19,348 nt of DNA from Microbacterium sp. (GCF_003248605.1 NZ_QFPF01000053.1:1-19348); one strand, 5' to 3'. Shown: positions 1-7,002, counted from the first letter of the stretch. Made by a program: numbers and translations. Notes: generated by a model not told the origin, from the sequence alone.

Positions 1-327
1 GGCGAGCTCTCGGGCGGTCAGCAGCAGCGCGTCGCGATCGCCCGATCGCTCGCGATGGATCCGAAGGTGATTCTCATGGACGAGCCGACGAGCGCGCTCG
101 ATCCCGAGATGATCAACGAGGTGCTCGATGTCATGGTCGGCCTCGCGGCCGACGGCATGACGATGATCGTCGTGACGCACGAGATGGGCTTTGCCCGCAA
201 GGCGGCCGACCGGGTGCTGTTCATGGCCGATGGCGCGATCGTCGAGGAGGCCACTCCCGAGCAGTTCTTCACCCACCCCAAGAGCGAGCGCGCGAAGGAC
301 TTCCTCTCCAAGATCCTCGATCACTGA
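1..327 (+). CDS. gluA: Glutamate/polar amino acid ABC transporter ATP-binding protein, C-terminal part
   Basis: This is the ATPase subunit that powers uptake of glutamate or a related polar amino acid at the cytoplasmic face of the membrane. Only the last 108 residues are in the window; the reading frame is open from base 1. The ABC signature LSGGQQQR lies at the very start, followed by Walker B with the catalytic glutamate and D-loop ([13 protein letters not shown], around residues 23-35) and the H-loop histidine (VTHEMGF, around residue 60). The P-loop and Q-loop lie outside the window. The end of the protein (DFLSKILDH) is typical of the GlnQ/GluA group. It is followed at close range by the binding protein and two permeases, which supports the gluABCD assignment. 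The family is certain; glutamate as substrate is inferred from gene order and similarity. Confidence 0.93.
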   Translation, partial: GELSGGQQQRVAIARSLAMDPKVILMDEPTSALDPEMINEVLDVMVGLAADGMTMIVVTHEMGFARKAADRVLFMADGAIVEEATPEQFFTHPKSERAKDFLSKILDH

Positions 328-335
328 GAAGACTT

Positions 336-351
336 GGCCGCCGCAGCGGCC
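336..351 (+). other. Small hairpin between gluA and gluB
   Basis: A 6-bp perfect stem, GGCCGC / GCGGCC, with loop CGCA lies in the 81-base gap between gluA and gluB. No U-tract follows, so a full terminator is unlikely. It could partly protect or attenuate the message ahead of the binding-protein gene. Confidence 0.3.
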
Positions 352-408
352 GGGACCCTACGAGATGGCCGCCACCCCGCGGCCCCCACAGCAAAGGACA
401 GGTAGGAC

Positions 409-1278
409 ATGAAGCGATCAAGACTCTCCCTGATCGGCCTCGCGGCCGCGGGAGCACTGGTACTGACGGCGTGCGCGGGCGGCGCCGAGACGGGCGGCGA
501 GACCTCGGTCGAGCCCGAAGAGGCGCCCTCGTTCGAGGCCGGCACGACGATGGCCGAGCTCTCCGAGGCCGGCACCATCACCATCGGCACGAAGTTCGAC
601 CAGCCGCTGTTCGGTCTGATGGGCCCCTCCGGTGTGCCCGAGGGCTTCGATGTCGAGATCGGCAAGATCATCGCCGCCGAACTCGGCATCGCCGAAGAGG
701 ACATCGAGTGGACCGAGACGGTCTCGGCCAACCGCGAGCCCTTCATCGAGAACGGCCAGGTCGACATCGTCATCGCGACATACACGATCAACGACACCCG
801 CAAGGAGGTCGTCTCGTTCGCCGGTCCGTACTACATGGCCGGCCAGTCGATCCTGACCCTCGCCGACAACGAGGACATCGAGAGCGAAGAGGACCTCGTC
901 GGCCAGCCGGTCTGCTCCGTCACGGGCTCGACTCCCGCGGCGAACCTCGAAGAGCTCGGCGCCGAGGTGCTGCTCACCGACACCTACTCGAACTGCCTCG
1001 AGCCCCTGCGCAGCGGCGCCGTCGTCGCCGTCTCGACCGACAACGTGATCCTCGCGGGCCTCGCGGCGCAGAACGAGGGCGAGTTCAAGGTCGTCGGCGA
1101 GCCCTTCACCGACGAGCCCTACGGCATCGGCCTGGCGCTGGATGACACCGAGTTCCGGATGTGGATCAACGACGTGCTCGAGGCCTCGTACGAGGACGGC
1201 CGGTACGAGGACGCGTGGAACGCGACCGCGGGCACCATCCTCCCGTTCGTCGACCCGCCGGCACCCGACCGCTACTGA
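409..1278 (+). CDS. gluB: Glutamate ABC transporter substrate-binding lipoprotein
   Basis: This is the extracellular solute-binding protein (SBP_bac_3 family) that captures the amino acid and delivers it to the permeases. The 289-residue product begins with a lipoprotein signal: positively charged KRSR, a hydrophobic stretch, and the lipobox LTAC with the acylated cysteine at residue 22. An acidic linker follows, then the periplasmic-binding fold; GFDVEIGKIIAAELGI and the VDIVIATYTINDTR region are typical of the family. A Shine-Dalgarno-like AAAGGA (393-398) with a further AGG nearer the ATG supports the start. It lies 81 bases after the ATPase gene and 78 bases before the first permease. The assignment to glutamate follows the C. 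glutamicum gluABCD model; other acidic or polar amino acids are possible. Confidence 0.92.
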   Translation: MKRSRLSLIGLAAAGALVLTACAGGAETGGETSVEPEEAPSFEAGTTMAELSEAGTITIGTKFDQPLFGLMGPSGVPEGFDVEIGKIIAAELGIAEEDIEWTETVSANREPFIENGQVDIVIATYTINDTRKEVVSFAGPYYMAGQSILTLADNEDIESEEDLVGQPVCSVTGSTPAANLEELGAEVLLTDTYSNCLEPLRSGAVVAVSTDNVILAGLAAQNEGEFKVVGEPFTDEPYGIGLALDDTEFRMWINDVLEASYEDGRYEDAWNATAGTILPFVDPPAPDRY

Positions 1279-1283
1279 GTGAC

Positions 1284-1329
1284 CCGGGATGCTTCGGGCC
1301 GGCCGTGACGCCGACCCGAGGCATCCCGG
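1284..1329 (+). other. Strong stem-loop between gluB and gluC
   Basis: The arms 1284-1298 (CCGGGATGCTTCGGG) and 1315-1329 (CCCGAGGCATCCCGG) pair over 15 bp in RNA with a single G-U pair and a 16-base loop. No T-run follows. This position, right after the binding-protein gene of an ABC operon, is a known place for structures that stop 3' decay or partly terminate transcription. Either would give more binding protein than permease. The function is inferred; the structure is seen directly. Confidence 0.6.
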
Positions 1330-1345
1330 TCCCGTGTTTCGAAGG

Positions 1346-1352
1346 AAGGAGG
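1346..1352 (+). promoter_or_regulatory. Ribosome binding site of gluC
   Basis: AAGGAGG, a near-perfect Shine-Dalgarno sequence, ends four bases before the GTG at 1357. It fixes the start of gluC at GTG and is the strongest SD sequence in the window. Confidence 0.8.
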
Positions 1353-1356
1353 GGCA

Positions 1357-2004
1357 GTGGAACAGCTGATCTCGCTCGCCCCCGAGTTCTGGGAGGGCTT
1401 CAGGGTCACCCTGCTGCTGCTCGCCGTCTCGGGAGTGCTCGCGCTCGTTCTCGGCACCGTCATCGCGGCGATGCGCATCTCGCCCGTGGCCTCGCTGCGG
1501 GTCTTCGCGTCGGTGTGGACCGAGGTGGCGCGCAACACACCGCTGACACTGGTCTTCTTCTTCTTCGCCTTCATCGTCCCGTTCCTCGGGCTTCGTCTTC
1601 CCTACGTCGCGCTCGCGATCTTCGCGCTCACCTACTACACCTCGCCCTTCGTGGCCGAGGCCCTGCGCTCGGGCATCAACGGCGTCCCCGTCGGTCAGGC
1701 CGAAGCGGCGCGCAGCATCGGGCTCGGCTTCGGACAGAGCGTCTCCCTCGTCGTGCTGCCCCAGGCGTTCCGCATGACCATCCCGCCGCTGATCAACGTC
1801 TTCATCGCGCTGACCAAGAACACCTCGGTTGCGGGCGGCTTCTTCGTCGCGGAGCTCTTCGCCTCCACGCGTGAGCTCACCAACGCCAACGGCAACATCG
1901 TGATCCCGATCCTGCTCGTCACGGCCGCGCTCTACCTCGTCGTCACCGTTCCGCTCGGCCTGTTCGCCGGCGCCCTCGAACGAAAGCTGGTGGTTCGGCG
2001 ATGA
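1357..2004 (+). CDS. gluC: Glutamate ABC transporter permease
   Basis: This is one of the two membrane-spanning subunits of the importer, in the HisM/GlnP family. The 215-residue protein has about five hydrophobic segments. It carries the EAA loop that docks on the ATPase (EALRSGINGVPVGQAEAARSIG, then LPQAFRMTIPPLIN), and the NTSVAGGFF segment after it is typical of the family. The GTG start at 1357 is set by the strong ribosome binding site just upstream. The stop overlaps the ATG of gluD (ATGA at 2001-2004), so the two permeases are translationally coupled and expected to form a heterodimer. Confidence 0.92.
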   Translation: MEQLISLAPEFWEGFRVTLLLLAVSGVLALVLGTVIAAMRISPVASLRVFASVWTEVARNTPLTLVFFFFAFIVPFLGLRLPYVALAIFALTYYTSPFVAEALRSGINGVPVGQAEAARSIGLGFGQSVSLVVLPQAFRMTIPPLINVFIALTKNTSVAGGFFVAELFASTRELTNANGNIVIPILLVTAALYLVVTVPLGLFAGALERKLVVRR

Positions 2005-2088
2005 GCGGCTCGAGCGTCCTCTTCGATGCCCCCGGTCCCCGCGCCCGCCGCATCTCGCTGATCGTCTCGCTGATCGGGCTCGCCGCAG
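2001..2088 (+). pseudogene. Detached N-terminal fragment of gluD
   Basis: The ATG overlaps the gluC stop in the usual ATGA arrangement. It opens a reading frame whose first residues (MSGSSVLFDAPGPRARR, then a hydrophobic ISLIVSLIGLAAG) match the cytosolic start and the beginning of the first membrane helix of GluD proteins. Around 2081-2090 the similarity jumps to another frame: the frame of the ATG becomes shadow sequence and the permease continues in the +1 frame. In complete homologues, as I remember the family, roughly 40 residues lie between these two parts, so a deletion of 3n+2 bases is the simplest explanation. It could be a true mutation or an assembly or sequencing error. Confidence 0.7.
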
Positions 2089-2817
2089 GTGTGGAGCTTC
2101 ATCGGGCAGGGCGTGCTCGGCACCCTGCGGGCGGCGGCGGTCGCCGCCGTCGGGGCGATCGTGCTCGGCATCGCCCTCTCGCTCATGCGCAGTTCGTCGA
2201 TCGCGTGGGTGCGTGTGCCCACCGCCGTCTTCATCGAGTTCTTCCGCGGCATGCCCGTGCTGCTGATGATGCTCTTCATCCTGCTCGTCGCATCGACCCA
2301 GGCGTTCTGGGCGGTCGTGATCGCCCTCATCCTCTACAACGGCACGCTCATCGGCGAGGCGCTGCGGGCGGGCCTCGCGGCCCTGCCGCGCGGTCAGCGC
2401 GAGGCGGCTTTGTCGGTGGGCATGCGCGAATTCCAGTCCAAGATCCTCGTGGAGTTTCCTCAGGCGTTCCGGCAGATGCTGCCGATCATCGTCGCCCAGC
2501 TCGTGGTGCTGCTCAAGGACACCTCGCTCGGCTACATCGTCGGCTACAACGAGCTGATCCGCACGACGATGAACAACCTCGCCTCCTTCTACGGCAACCG
2601 CTACCTCTTCTCGCTCTTCGTCGTGACGCTGGTGATCTACCTCGCGATCAACCTCTCGCTCTCGTGGTTCGCGCGCTGGCTCTCGCGACGCACGGCGAGC
2701 GGCGGCACGCGCGGCAAGAAGGGCAAGGGCGGCGACATCGATCCCGACCAGGCGATCCTCATGGCGCAGGCCTCCGGCATGGCGCGCACGTCCGAACGCA
2801 CGGGCGGTTCGATCTGA
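2089..2817 (+). CDS. gluD: Glutamate ABC transporter permease, N-terminally truncated by frameshift
   Basis: This is the second membrane subunit of the importer. The intact part (VWSFIGQGVLGTLRAAAV onward) has the permease core, the family motif EFFRGMPVLLMMLF and the EAA loop (EALRAGLAALPRGQREAALS, then FPQAFRQMLP). A charged C-terminal tail of about 40 residues follows. The first ORF codon is a GTG with no ribosome binding site. The genuine start is almost certainly the ATG at 2001, now out of frame because of a deletion near 2081-2090. If initiation occurs at 2089 the 242-residue product lacks the first helix and the periplasmic segment, so function is doubtful. The stop is followed by a hairpin and the pheS promoter. 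Confidence 0.8.
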   Translation: MWSFIGQGVLGTLRAAAVAAVGAIVLGIALSLMRSSSIAWVRVPTAVFIEFFRGMPVLLMMLFILLVASTQAFWAVVIALILYNGTLIGEALRAGLAALPRGQREAALSVGMREFQSKILVEFPQAFRQMLPIIVAQLVVLLKDTSLGYIVGYNELIRTTMNNLASFYGNRYLFSLFVVTLVIYLAINLSLSWFARWLSRRTASGGTRGKKGKGGDIDPDQAILMAQASGMARTSERTGGSI

Positions 2818-2822
2818 CGATT

Positions 2823-2853
2823 CCGGGAGCGGGGCCCAGTCATCCGCCCCCGG
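2823..2853 (+). terminator. Possible terminator of the glu operon
   Basis: Arms 2823-2832 (CCGGGAGCGG) and 2844-2853 (CCGCCCCCGG) form nine base pairs with one internal mismatch and an 11-base loop. The stem lies just after gluD and ends immediately before the pheS -10 element. There is no U-tract, so it is at best a weak or factor-assisted terminator. Confidence 0.4.
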
Positions 2854-2859
2854 TAGACT
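2854..2859 (+). promoter_or_regulatory. -10 element of pheS (leaderless start)
   Basis: TAGACT matches the TANNNT consensus and ends eight bases before the GTG start of pheS. Transcription would begin at or next to that GTG, giving a leaderless message. No good -35 hexamer is seen at 16-18 bases upstream. Confidence 0.55.
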
Positions 2860-2867
2860 CGCCTCTC

Positions 2868-3908
2868 GTGTCTGACACTCCCGAGATCACGCCCCAGGCG
2901 GTTCAGGATGCCGTGGATGCCGCCCTCGCGGCCATCGCGGCAGCCTCCGATACCGCCGAACTCAAGGCCGCACGCGCCGCCCACCAGGGTGAGGCATCCG
3001 CGCTCGCCGCGCTGAACGCCCGCATGCGCGACGTGCCCAAGGAGCACAAGGCCGAGTTCGGAAAACTCGTCGGTCAGGCGCGCGGCGCCGTGACCCAGGC
3101 GCTCGCCGCCCGCGAGGCAGAGCTCGCCGAGGCCGAGACGGCCGCGCGGCTCGAGGCCGAGCGCATCGACATCACGGCACTGGCCTCGCGCACGCGCGTC
3201 GGGGCGCGGCATCCACTCACCCTGCTGCAGGACCAGGTCAGCGACATCTTCGTCGGCATGGGGTGGGAGATCGCCGAGGGCCCGGAACTCGAGCACGAGT
3301 GGTTCAACTTCGACGCGCTCAACTTCGACGAGGATCACCCCGCGCGTCAGATGCAGGACACGTTCTTCGTCGACCCCGTCGCGCGCCACCTCGTGATGCG
3401 CACGCACACGAGCCCCGTGCAGGTGCGGTCGATGCTCGAGCGCGACCTGCCGATCTATGTGCTGTGCCCCGGCCGCGTGTACCGCACCGACGAGTTCGAC
3501 GCGACCCACCTGCCGGTGTTCACGCAGTTCGAGGGCCTCGTCATCGACAAGGGCATCACGATGGCGCATCTCAAGGGCACGCTCGATCACGCCGCACGCG
3601 TGCTGTTCGGCCCCGAGGCGAAGACGCGCTTCCGCGCCAACTACTTCCCGTTCACCGAGCCCTCGGCCGAGCTCGACCTCTGGCACCCGACGTTCAAGGG
3701 CGGCGCGCGCTGGATCGAGTGGGGCGGCTGCGGCATGGTCAACCCCAACGTGCTGCGCGCCGCCGGCATCGACCCCGAGGTGTATTCGGGCTTCGCGTTC
3801 GGCATGGGGATCGAGCGCACGCTGATGTTCCGCAGCGACGTGCAGGACATGCGCGACATGGCCGAGGGTGATATCCGCTTCAGCGAGCAGTTCGGGATGG
3901 TGGTCTGA
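2868..3908 (+). CDS. pheS: Phenylalanine--tRNA ligase alpha subunit
   Basis: This is the catalytic subunit of the heterotetrameric phenylalanyl-tRNA synthetase, which charges tRNA-Phe with phenylalanine in the cytosol. From GTG 2868 the product has 346 residues, normal for bacterial PheS. The N-terminal ~90 residues form the Ala/Glu-rich coiled coil that contacts tRNA. The class II core follows: RHPLTLLQDQVSDIF, NFDALNFDEDHPARQMQDTF, motif 2 (RVYRTDEFDATHLPVF) and motif 3 (GFAFGMGIERTLMFR). The reading frame is open far upstream, to 2001. However, the conserved N-terminus (SDTPEITPQAV) begins at this GTG, and the TAGACT box eight bases before it supports the choice. The stop overlaps the pheT start by one base (TGATG). 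Confidence 0.95.
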   Translation: MSDTPEITPQAVQDAVDAALAAIAAASDTAELKAARAAHQGEASALAALNARMRDVPKEHKAEFGKLVGQARGAVTQALAAREAELAEAETAARLEAERIDITALASRTRVGARHPLTLLQDQVSDIFVGMGWEIAEGPELEHEWFNFDALNFDEDHPARQMQDTFFVDPVARHLVMRTHTSPVQVRSMLERDLPIYVLCPGRVYRTDEFDATHLPVFTQFEGLVIDKGITMAHLKGTLDHAARVLFGPEAKTRFRANYFPFTEPSAELDLWHPTFKGGARWIEWGGCGMVNPNVLRAAGIDPEVYSGFAFGMGIERTLMFRSDVQDMRDMAEGDIRFSEQFGMVV

Positions 3909-6400
3909 TGCGCGTTCCGCTGTCGTGGCTGCGTGAGTACGTCGAGGTGCCGGCGGATGCTGCGCCCGAAGACGTGCTGGCCTCTCTCGTCTCCGTCGGG
4001 TTCGAGGAGGAGGACGTGCACCGTTTCGACCTCTCGGGACCGATCGTGGTGGGCCGCGTGCTCTCGTTCGTCGAGGAGCCGCAGTCCAACGGCAAGACGA
4101 TCCGCTGGTGCCAGGTCGACGTCGGCGAGGGTGAGCCCCGCGGGATCGTCTGCGGCGCCGGCAACTTCTTCGAGGGCGACAAGGTCGTGGTGACGCTGCC
4201 GGGCTCCGTCTTGCCCGGCCCCTTCCCGATCGCCGCGCGCAAGACCTACGGCCACGTCTCCGACGGCATGATCGCCTCGGCGAAGGAGCTCGGCCTCGGC
4301 CAGGAGCACTCCGGCATCCTGCGCCTGAGCGAACTGGGCCTGGACCCCGAGGTCGGCACCGACGCGATCGCCCTGCTCGGCCTCGACGACGTCGCGGTCG
4401 AGATCAACGTCACGCCCGACCGCGGTTACGCCCTGTCGATCCGGGGCGTCGCGCGCGAGTATTCGCACGCGACCGGCGCGGCCTTCACCGACCCGGGACT
4501 GCGCGACGTCGACGATGCCGGCACGGGCTTCGCCCTCGTGATCGATGATCGCGCCCCGATCCGGGGCCGCGTGGGGGCGACCGAGTTCATCGCGCGCGTC
4601 GTGCGCGGGGTGGATGCCGGGGCCCCGACTCCGCCCTGGATGATCGCACGTCTCGCCCTCGCCGGCATCCGCTCGCTCGGCGTGCTGATCGACATCACCA
4701 ACTACGTCATGCTCGAGCTCGGCAACCCCATCCACGGCTACGACCTCGACAGGCTCTCGGGCGGAATCACGGTACGGCGGGCCGAGCCGGGGGAGAAGCT
4801 CGCGACCCTCGATGGCCAGATGCGCACGCTCCACGTCGAGGACCTGCTCATCACGGACGATTCGGGCCCCATCGGCCTCGCCGGTGTGATGGGCGGGGGC
4901 ACGACCGAGATGGGCGACGCGACGACGAACGTGCTCGTCGAAGCCGCGATCTTCGACACCGTCTCGATCGCGCGCACCGCGCGCCGGCACAAGCTGCCCT
5001 CCGAAGCCTCTCGGCGCTTCGAACGCGGCGTCGACCCGCTCGTCGCGGCCGTCGCGGCCCAGCGCGTCGTCGATCTCATGGTGCAGTACGCGGGCGGAAC
5101 GGCGGACGAGCTCGGCGGCGCACTGCACGGCGAACACGAGAGCGCCGGCGTCGACCTGCCCGCCGGATTCGTGCAGGGGCTCATCGGCGTGGACTACACC
5201 GCCGTCGAGGTCGAGGACGCCCTGCGGATGATCGGCTGCGAGGTGCACGAGGGTGCGTCCGGGTGGGCGGTGATCCCGCCGTCATGGCGGCCCGACCTCA
5301 CCGACAAATGGACGCTCGCCGAGGAGGTCGCCCGCATCAGCGGATACGACCGCATCCCCTCCGTGCTGCCGACGCCGCCCTCGGGTCGCGGGCTGACGCT
5401 CGCGCAGCAGGGCCGCCGACGCGTCGCCAACGCGCTCGCCGCGGCGGGTTTCGTGGAGACCCCCTCGTTCCCGTTCACGACCGCGGACGCGAACGATCTG
5501 CACGGTTCGGCATCGGGCGAGGGCGTCGCGAGCGTGAAGCTCGCGAACCCGCTCGATGGCCAGGCGCCCTTCCTGCGGCGCTCCCTCGTGCCGGGGCTCC
5601 TCGCGACGGCGCACCGCAACCTCTCCCGCGGCCTCACCGACCTCGCGCTGTTCGAGGTCGGATCGGTCTTCGCGCCCGAGCCCGGTGTCGCCTACGGCAC
5701 CGACAGTGTGCCGCCGCTCGCCGTGCGGCCCGATGCCGCGACCCTCGCCGCGCTCGACGCCTCGATCCCGCCGCAGCCGCGCCTGGTCTCGGTCCTGCTG
5801 ACCGGAAACGTCGCGCCCAAGCAGCCGGCCCGGGCCGCAGAGCCGGCGGGCCTGTCCGAGGCGCTCGATGCGGTGCGCGTCGTCGCGGCCGCTGCGGGTG
5901 TGTCGATCGACGTCGCGCAGGGCCGGCGTGCCGCGCTGCATCCCGGACGCACGGGCGCGCTGTCCGTGTCCGGTGTCGAGGTCGGCTATGTCGGTGAACT
6001 GCTGCCGGCCGTGGCTGCAGCATCCGATCTTCCCGGTCGTGTCGTGGTCGCCGAACTCGATCTCGACCTGCTGCTCTCGCTCGCGGGCGAGAAGGTCGTC
6101 GCGGCCTCGTTGTCGACCTACCCTGCCGCGACGCAGGACGTCTCGCTCGTCGTCGGGGCCGATGTGCCCGCCGCGGCGGTGCGCGATGCCCTCGCCCAGG
6201 GCGCGGGCGAGCTGCTGGAGTCGCTGCGCCTGGTCGACGACTACCGGGGGCAGGGCGTGCCGGAGGGGTCGAAGAGCCTGACGTTCGCGCTGCGCTTCCG
6301 CGCGCCCGACCGCACGCTGACGGCCGGCGAGGCCTCGGAGGCGCGCCTGGCGGGAGTCGCCGTCGCGGCCGAGCGCTTCGGCGCGACTCTGCGCGAGTAG
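3908..6400 (+). CDS. pheT: Phenylalanine--tRNA ligase beta subunit
   Basis: This is the large subunit of phenylalanyl-tRNA synthetase; it binds tRNA-Phe and edits mischarged tyrosine. The 830-residue length is normal for the long bacterial form. Domains in order: the EMAP/Trbp-like tRNA-binding domain (about residues 43-155, with RGIVCGAGNF and KTYGHVSDGMIAS), the B3/B4 editing domain (about 210-390, INVTPDRGYALSIRGVAREY just before and EASRRFERGVDP near its end), B5 (about 415-490, VIPPSWRPDLT and EEVARISGYDRIP), the catalytic-like core, and the C-terminal FDX-ACB anticodon-binding domain (about 735-828, YPAATQDVSLV). It overlaps pheS by one base and is certainly co-transcribed with it. No frameshift is seen. 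Confidence 0.96.
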   Translation: MRVPLSWLREYVEVPADAAPEDVLASLVSVGFEEEDVHRFDLSGPIVVGRVLSFVEEPQSNGKTIRWCQVDVGEGEPRGIVCGAGNFFEGDKVVVTLPGSVLPGPFPIAARKTYGHVSDGMIASAKELGLGQEHSGILRLSELGLDPEVGTDAIALLGLDDVAVEINVTPDRGYALSIRGVAREYSHATGAAFTDPGLRDVDDAGTGFALVIDDRAPIRGRVGATEFIARVVRGVDAGAPTPPWMIARLALAGIRSLGVLIDITNYVMLELGNPIHGYDLDRLSGGITVRRAEPGEKLATLDGQMRTLHVEDLLITDDSGPIGLAGVMGGGTTEMGDATTNVLVEAAIFDTVSIARTARRHKLPSEASRRFERGVDPLVAAVAAQRVVDLMVQYAGGTADELGGALHGEHESAGVDLPAGFVQGLIGVDYTAVEVEDALRMIGCEVHEGASGWAVIPPSWRPDLTDKWTLAEEVARISGYDRIPSVLPTPPSGRGLTLAQQGRRRVANALAAAGFVETPSFPFTTADANDLHGSASGEGVASVKLANPLDGQAPFLRRSLVPGLLATAHRNLSRGLTDLALFEVGSVFAPEPGVAYGTDSVPPLAVRPDAATLAALDASIPPQPRLVSVLLTGNVAPKQPARAAEPAGLSEALDAVRVVAAAAGVSIDVAQGRRAALHPGRTGALSVSGVEVGYVGELLPAVAAASDLPGRVVVAELDLDLLLSLAGEKVVAASLSTYPAATQDVSLVVGADVPAAAVRDALAQGAGELLESLRLVDDYRGQGVPEGSKSLTFALRFRAPDRTLTAGEASEARLAGVAVAAERFGATLRE

Positions 6401-6407
6401 GCACTCG

Positions 6408-6424
6408 CGGCGCCGCCGGCGCCG
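6408..6424 (+). terminator. Hairpin after pheT
   Basis: CGGCGCC / GGCGCCG forms a 7-bp stem with a 3-base loop eight bases after the pheT stop. It has no T-run, so termination here would need another factor. The call is weak. Confidence 0.3.
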
Positions 6425-6458
6425 ACCTCGGTCCCCGCCGGTGGCCCGTCGGGTGAAG

Positions 6459-6550
6459 CAACATTCCGGATCAACGGGCGGAGCGGCGGCCGCCGTCCCC
6501 GAAACGACGGACCCGTCCGGGGTTAGGGGCCCAATCTCTCCGGAATGTTG
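6459..6550. repeat. 92-base element bounded by 12-bp perfect inverted repeats
   Basis: CAACATTCCGGA at 6459-6470 and its exact reverse complement TCCGGAATGTTG at 6539-6550 bound 68 bases that contain further short palindromes (GGCGGCCGCC; CCGTC...GACGG). The ends are distinctly less GC-rich than the surroundings. It looks like a small palindromic repeat or miniature non-autonomous element. No target duplication is visible, and copy number in the genome is unknown. Confidence 0.55.
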
Positions 6551-6564
6551 ACCGCCTCCCGTCC

Positions 6565-6778
6565 GCCGCCGCGCCCTGCGCCCGCCGACGCCCGACGCCG
6601 CCGCGCCCTGCGCCCGCCGACGCCCGCCGCCGCGCCCTGCGCCCGCCGACGCCCGCCGACGCCCGCGCCCGCCGACGCCCGCCGACGCCCGCGCCCGCGT
6701 CCGCTCGCCGACGCCCGCGCCCGCGTCCGCCCGCCGACGTCCGCGTCCGCCCGCCGACGTCCGCGTCCGCCCGACGCC
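6565..6778. repeat. Very GC-rich degenerate tandem repeat
   Basis: Three near-identical ~30-base units begin at 6565, 6597 and 6626, each containing CGCGCCCTGCGCCCGCCGAC. They pass into shorter, diverging units built on CCGCCGACGCCCG and CCGCCGACGTCCGCGTCCG. There are almost no A or T residues other than in GAC/GTC. All frames on both strands stay open through it because of composition; the predicted peptides are low-complexity R/A/P strings and no real gene is supported. It is probably variable in length between strains. Confidence 0.8.
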
Positions 6779-6787
6779 GCCGAGCGC

Positions 6788-6854
6788 CGAGCCTACATTT
6801 TTGCAGCGAGCCACCAGACGTCGCGTGGTGGGTCGCTGCAAAAATGTGGGCTCG
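6788..6854. repeat. Long 29-bp near-perfect palindrome
   Basis: Arms 6788-6816 and 6826-6854 match as inverted repeats at 27 of 29 positions around a 9-base centre (GACGTCGCG). One of the two differences is a G-U pair in RNA. Each arm carries the AT-rich core ACATTTTTGCAGCGA, unlike the surrounding GC-rich DNA. The T-run lies inside the stem, so this is not a standard terminator. It resembles a repetitive extragenic palindrome, or a relic of an inverted insertion, between pheT and the arg promoter. Confidence 0.8.
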
Positions 6855-6882
6855 CGACGCGCGGGCTCCCGCGCGCGCGGAT

Positions 6883-6912
6883 TTGCGGATGCCGGAAGCC
6901 GATCGATAGGGT
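6883..6912 (+). promoter_or_regulatory. Promoter upstream of the arg leader ORF
   Basis: TTGCGG (6883-6888) and TAGGGT (6907-6912) are separated by 18 bases and match sigma-70-type -35 and -10 elements. The expected transcription start falls on or next to the ATG at 6919, six bases after the -10. This is the best candidate main promoter for the arg cluster. Confidence 0.55.
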
Positions 6913-6918
6913 CGGCGC

Positions 6919-7002
6919 ATGCCTTCGGCCACCACCGCCCTCGAGACGCCTTCCGCGCGCCTCACCGGTGCGCGCCGACGTCTGGACGGCCGCCGACTCT
7001 AG
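6919..7002 (+). CDS. Possible leaderless 27-residue arginine-rich leader peptide upstream of argC
   Basis: An ATG six bases after a TAGGGT box opens a 27-codon frame ending in TAG. Six codons are arginine (residues 14, 19, 20, 21, 25, 26), grouped near the end as RRR and RR, two of them CGA. A GC-rich hairpin lies 57 bases after the stop and argC 110 bases after it. This is the layout of a transcription or translation attenuator that senses arginine supply. Against it, arginine codons are frequent by chance in DNA of this composition, and the hairpin lacks a U-tract. I do not recognise the peptide; it is a hypothesis. Confidence 0.35.
   Translation: MPSATTALETPSARLTGARRRLDGRRL

Noticed and set aside
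3641..5248. Minus-strand open frame of 535 codons opposite pheS/pheT
   Set aside because: Antisense to two well-conserved synthetase genes; open only because third positions are G or C.
6565..6778. CRISPR array
   Set aside because: Repeats are contiguous and degenerate with no unique spacers of constant size, and no cas genes are nearby.
5282..6841. Long minus-strand open frame (519 codons) across the end of pheT and the tandem repeats
   Set aside because: Shadow of pheT and low-complexity GC repeat; Arg/Gly-rich product with no domain-like pattern and no promoter or ribosome binding site.
6788..6854. Rho-independent terminator
   Set aside because: The T-run lies inside the stem rather than after it, and the structure is almost 400 bases after the pheT stop; a repeat element fits better.
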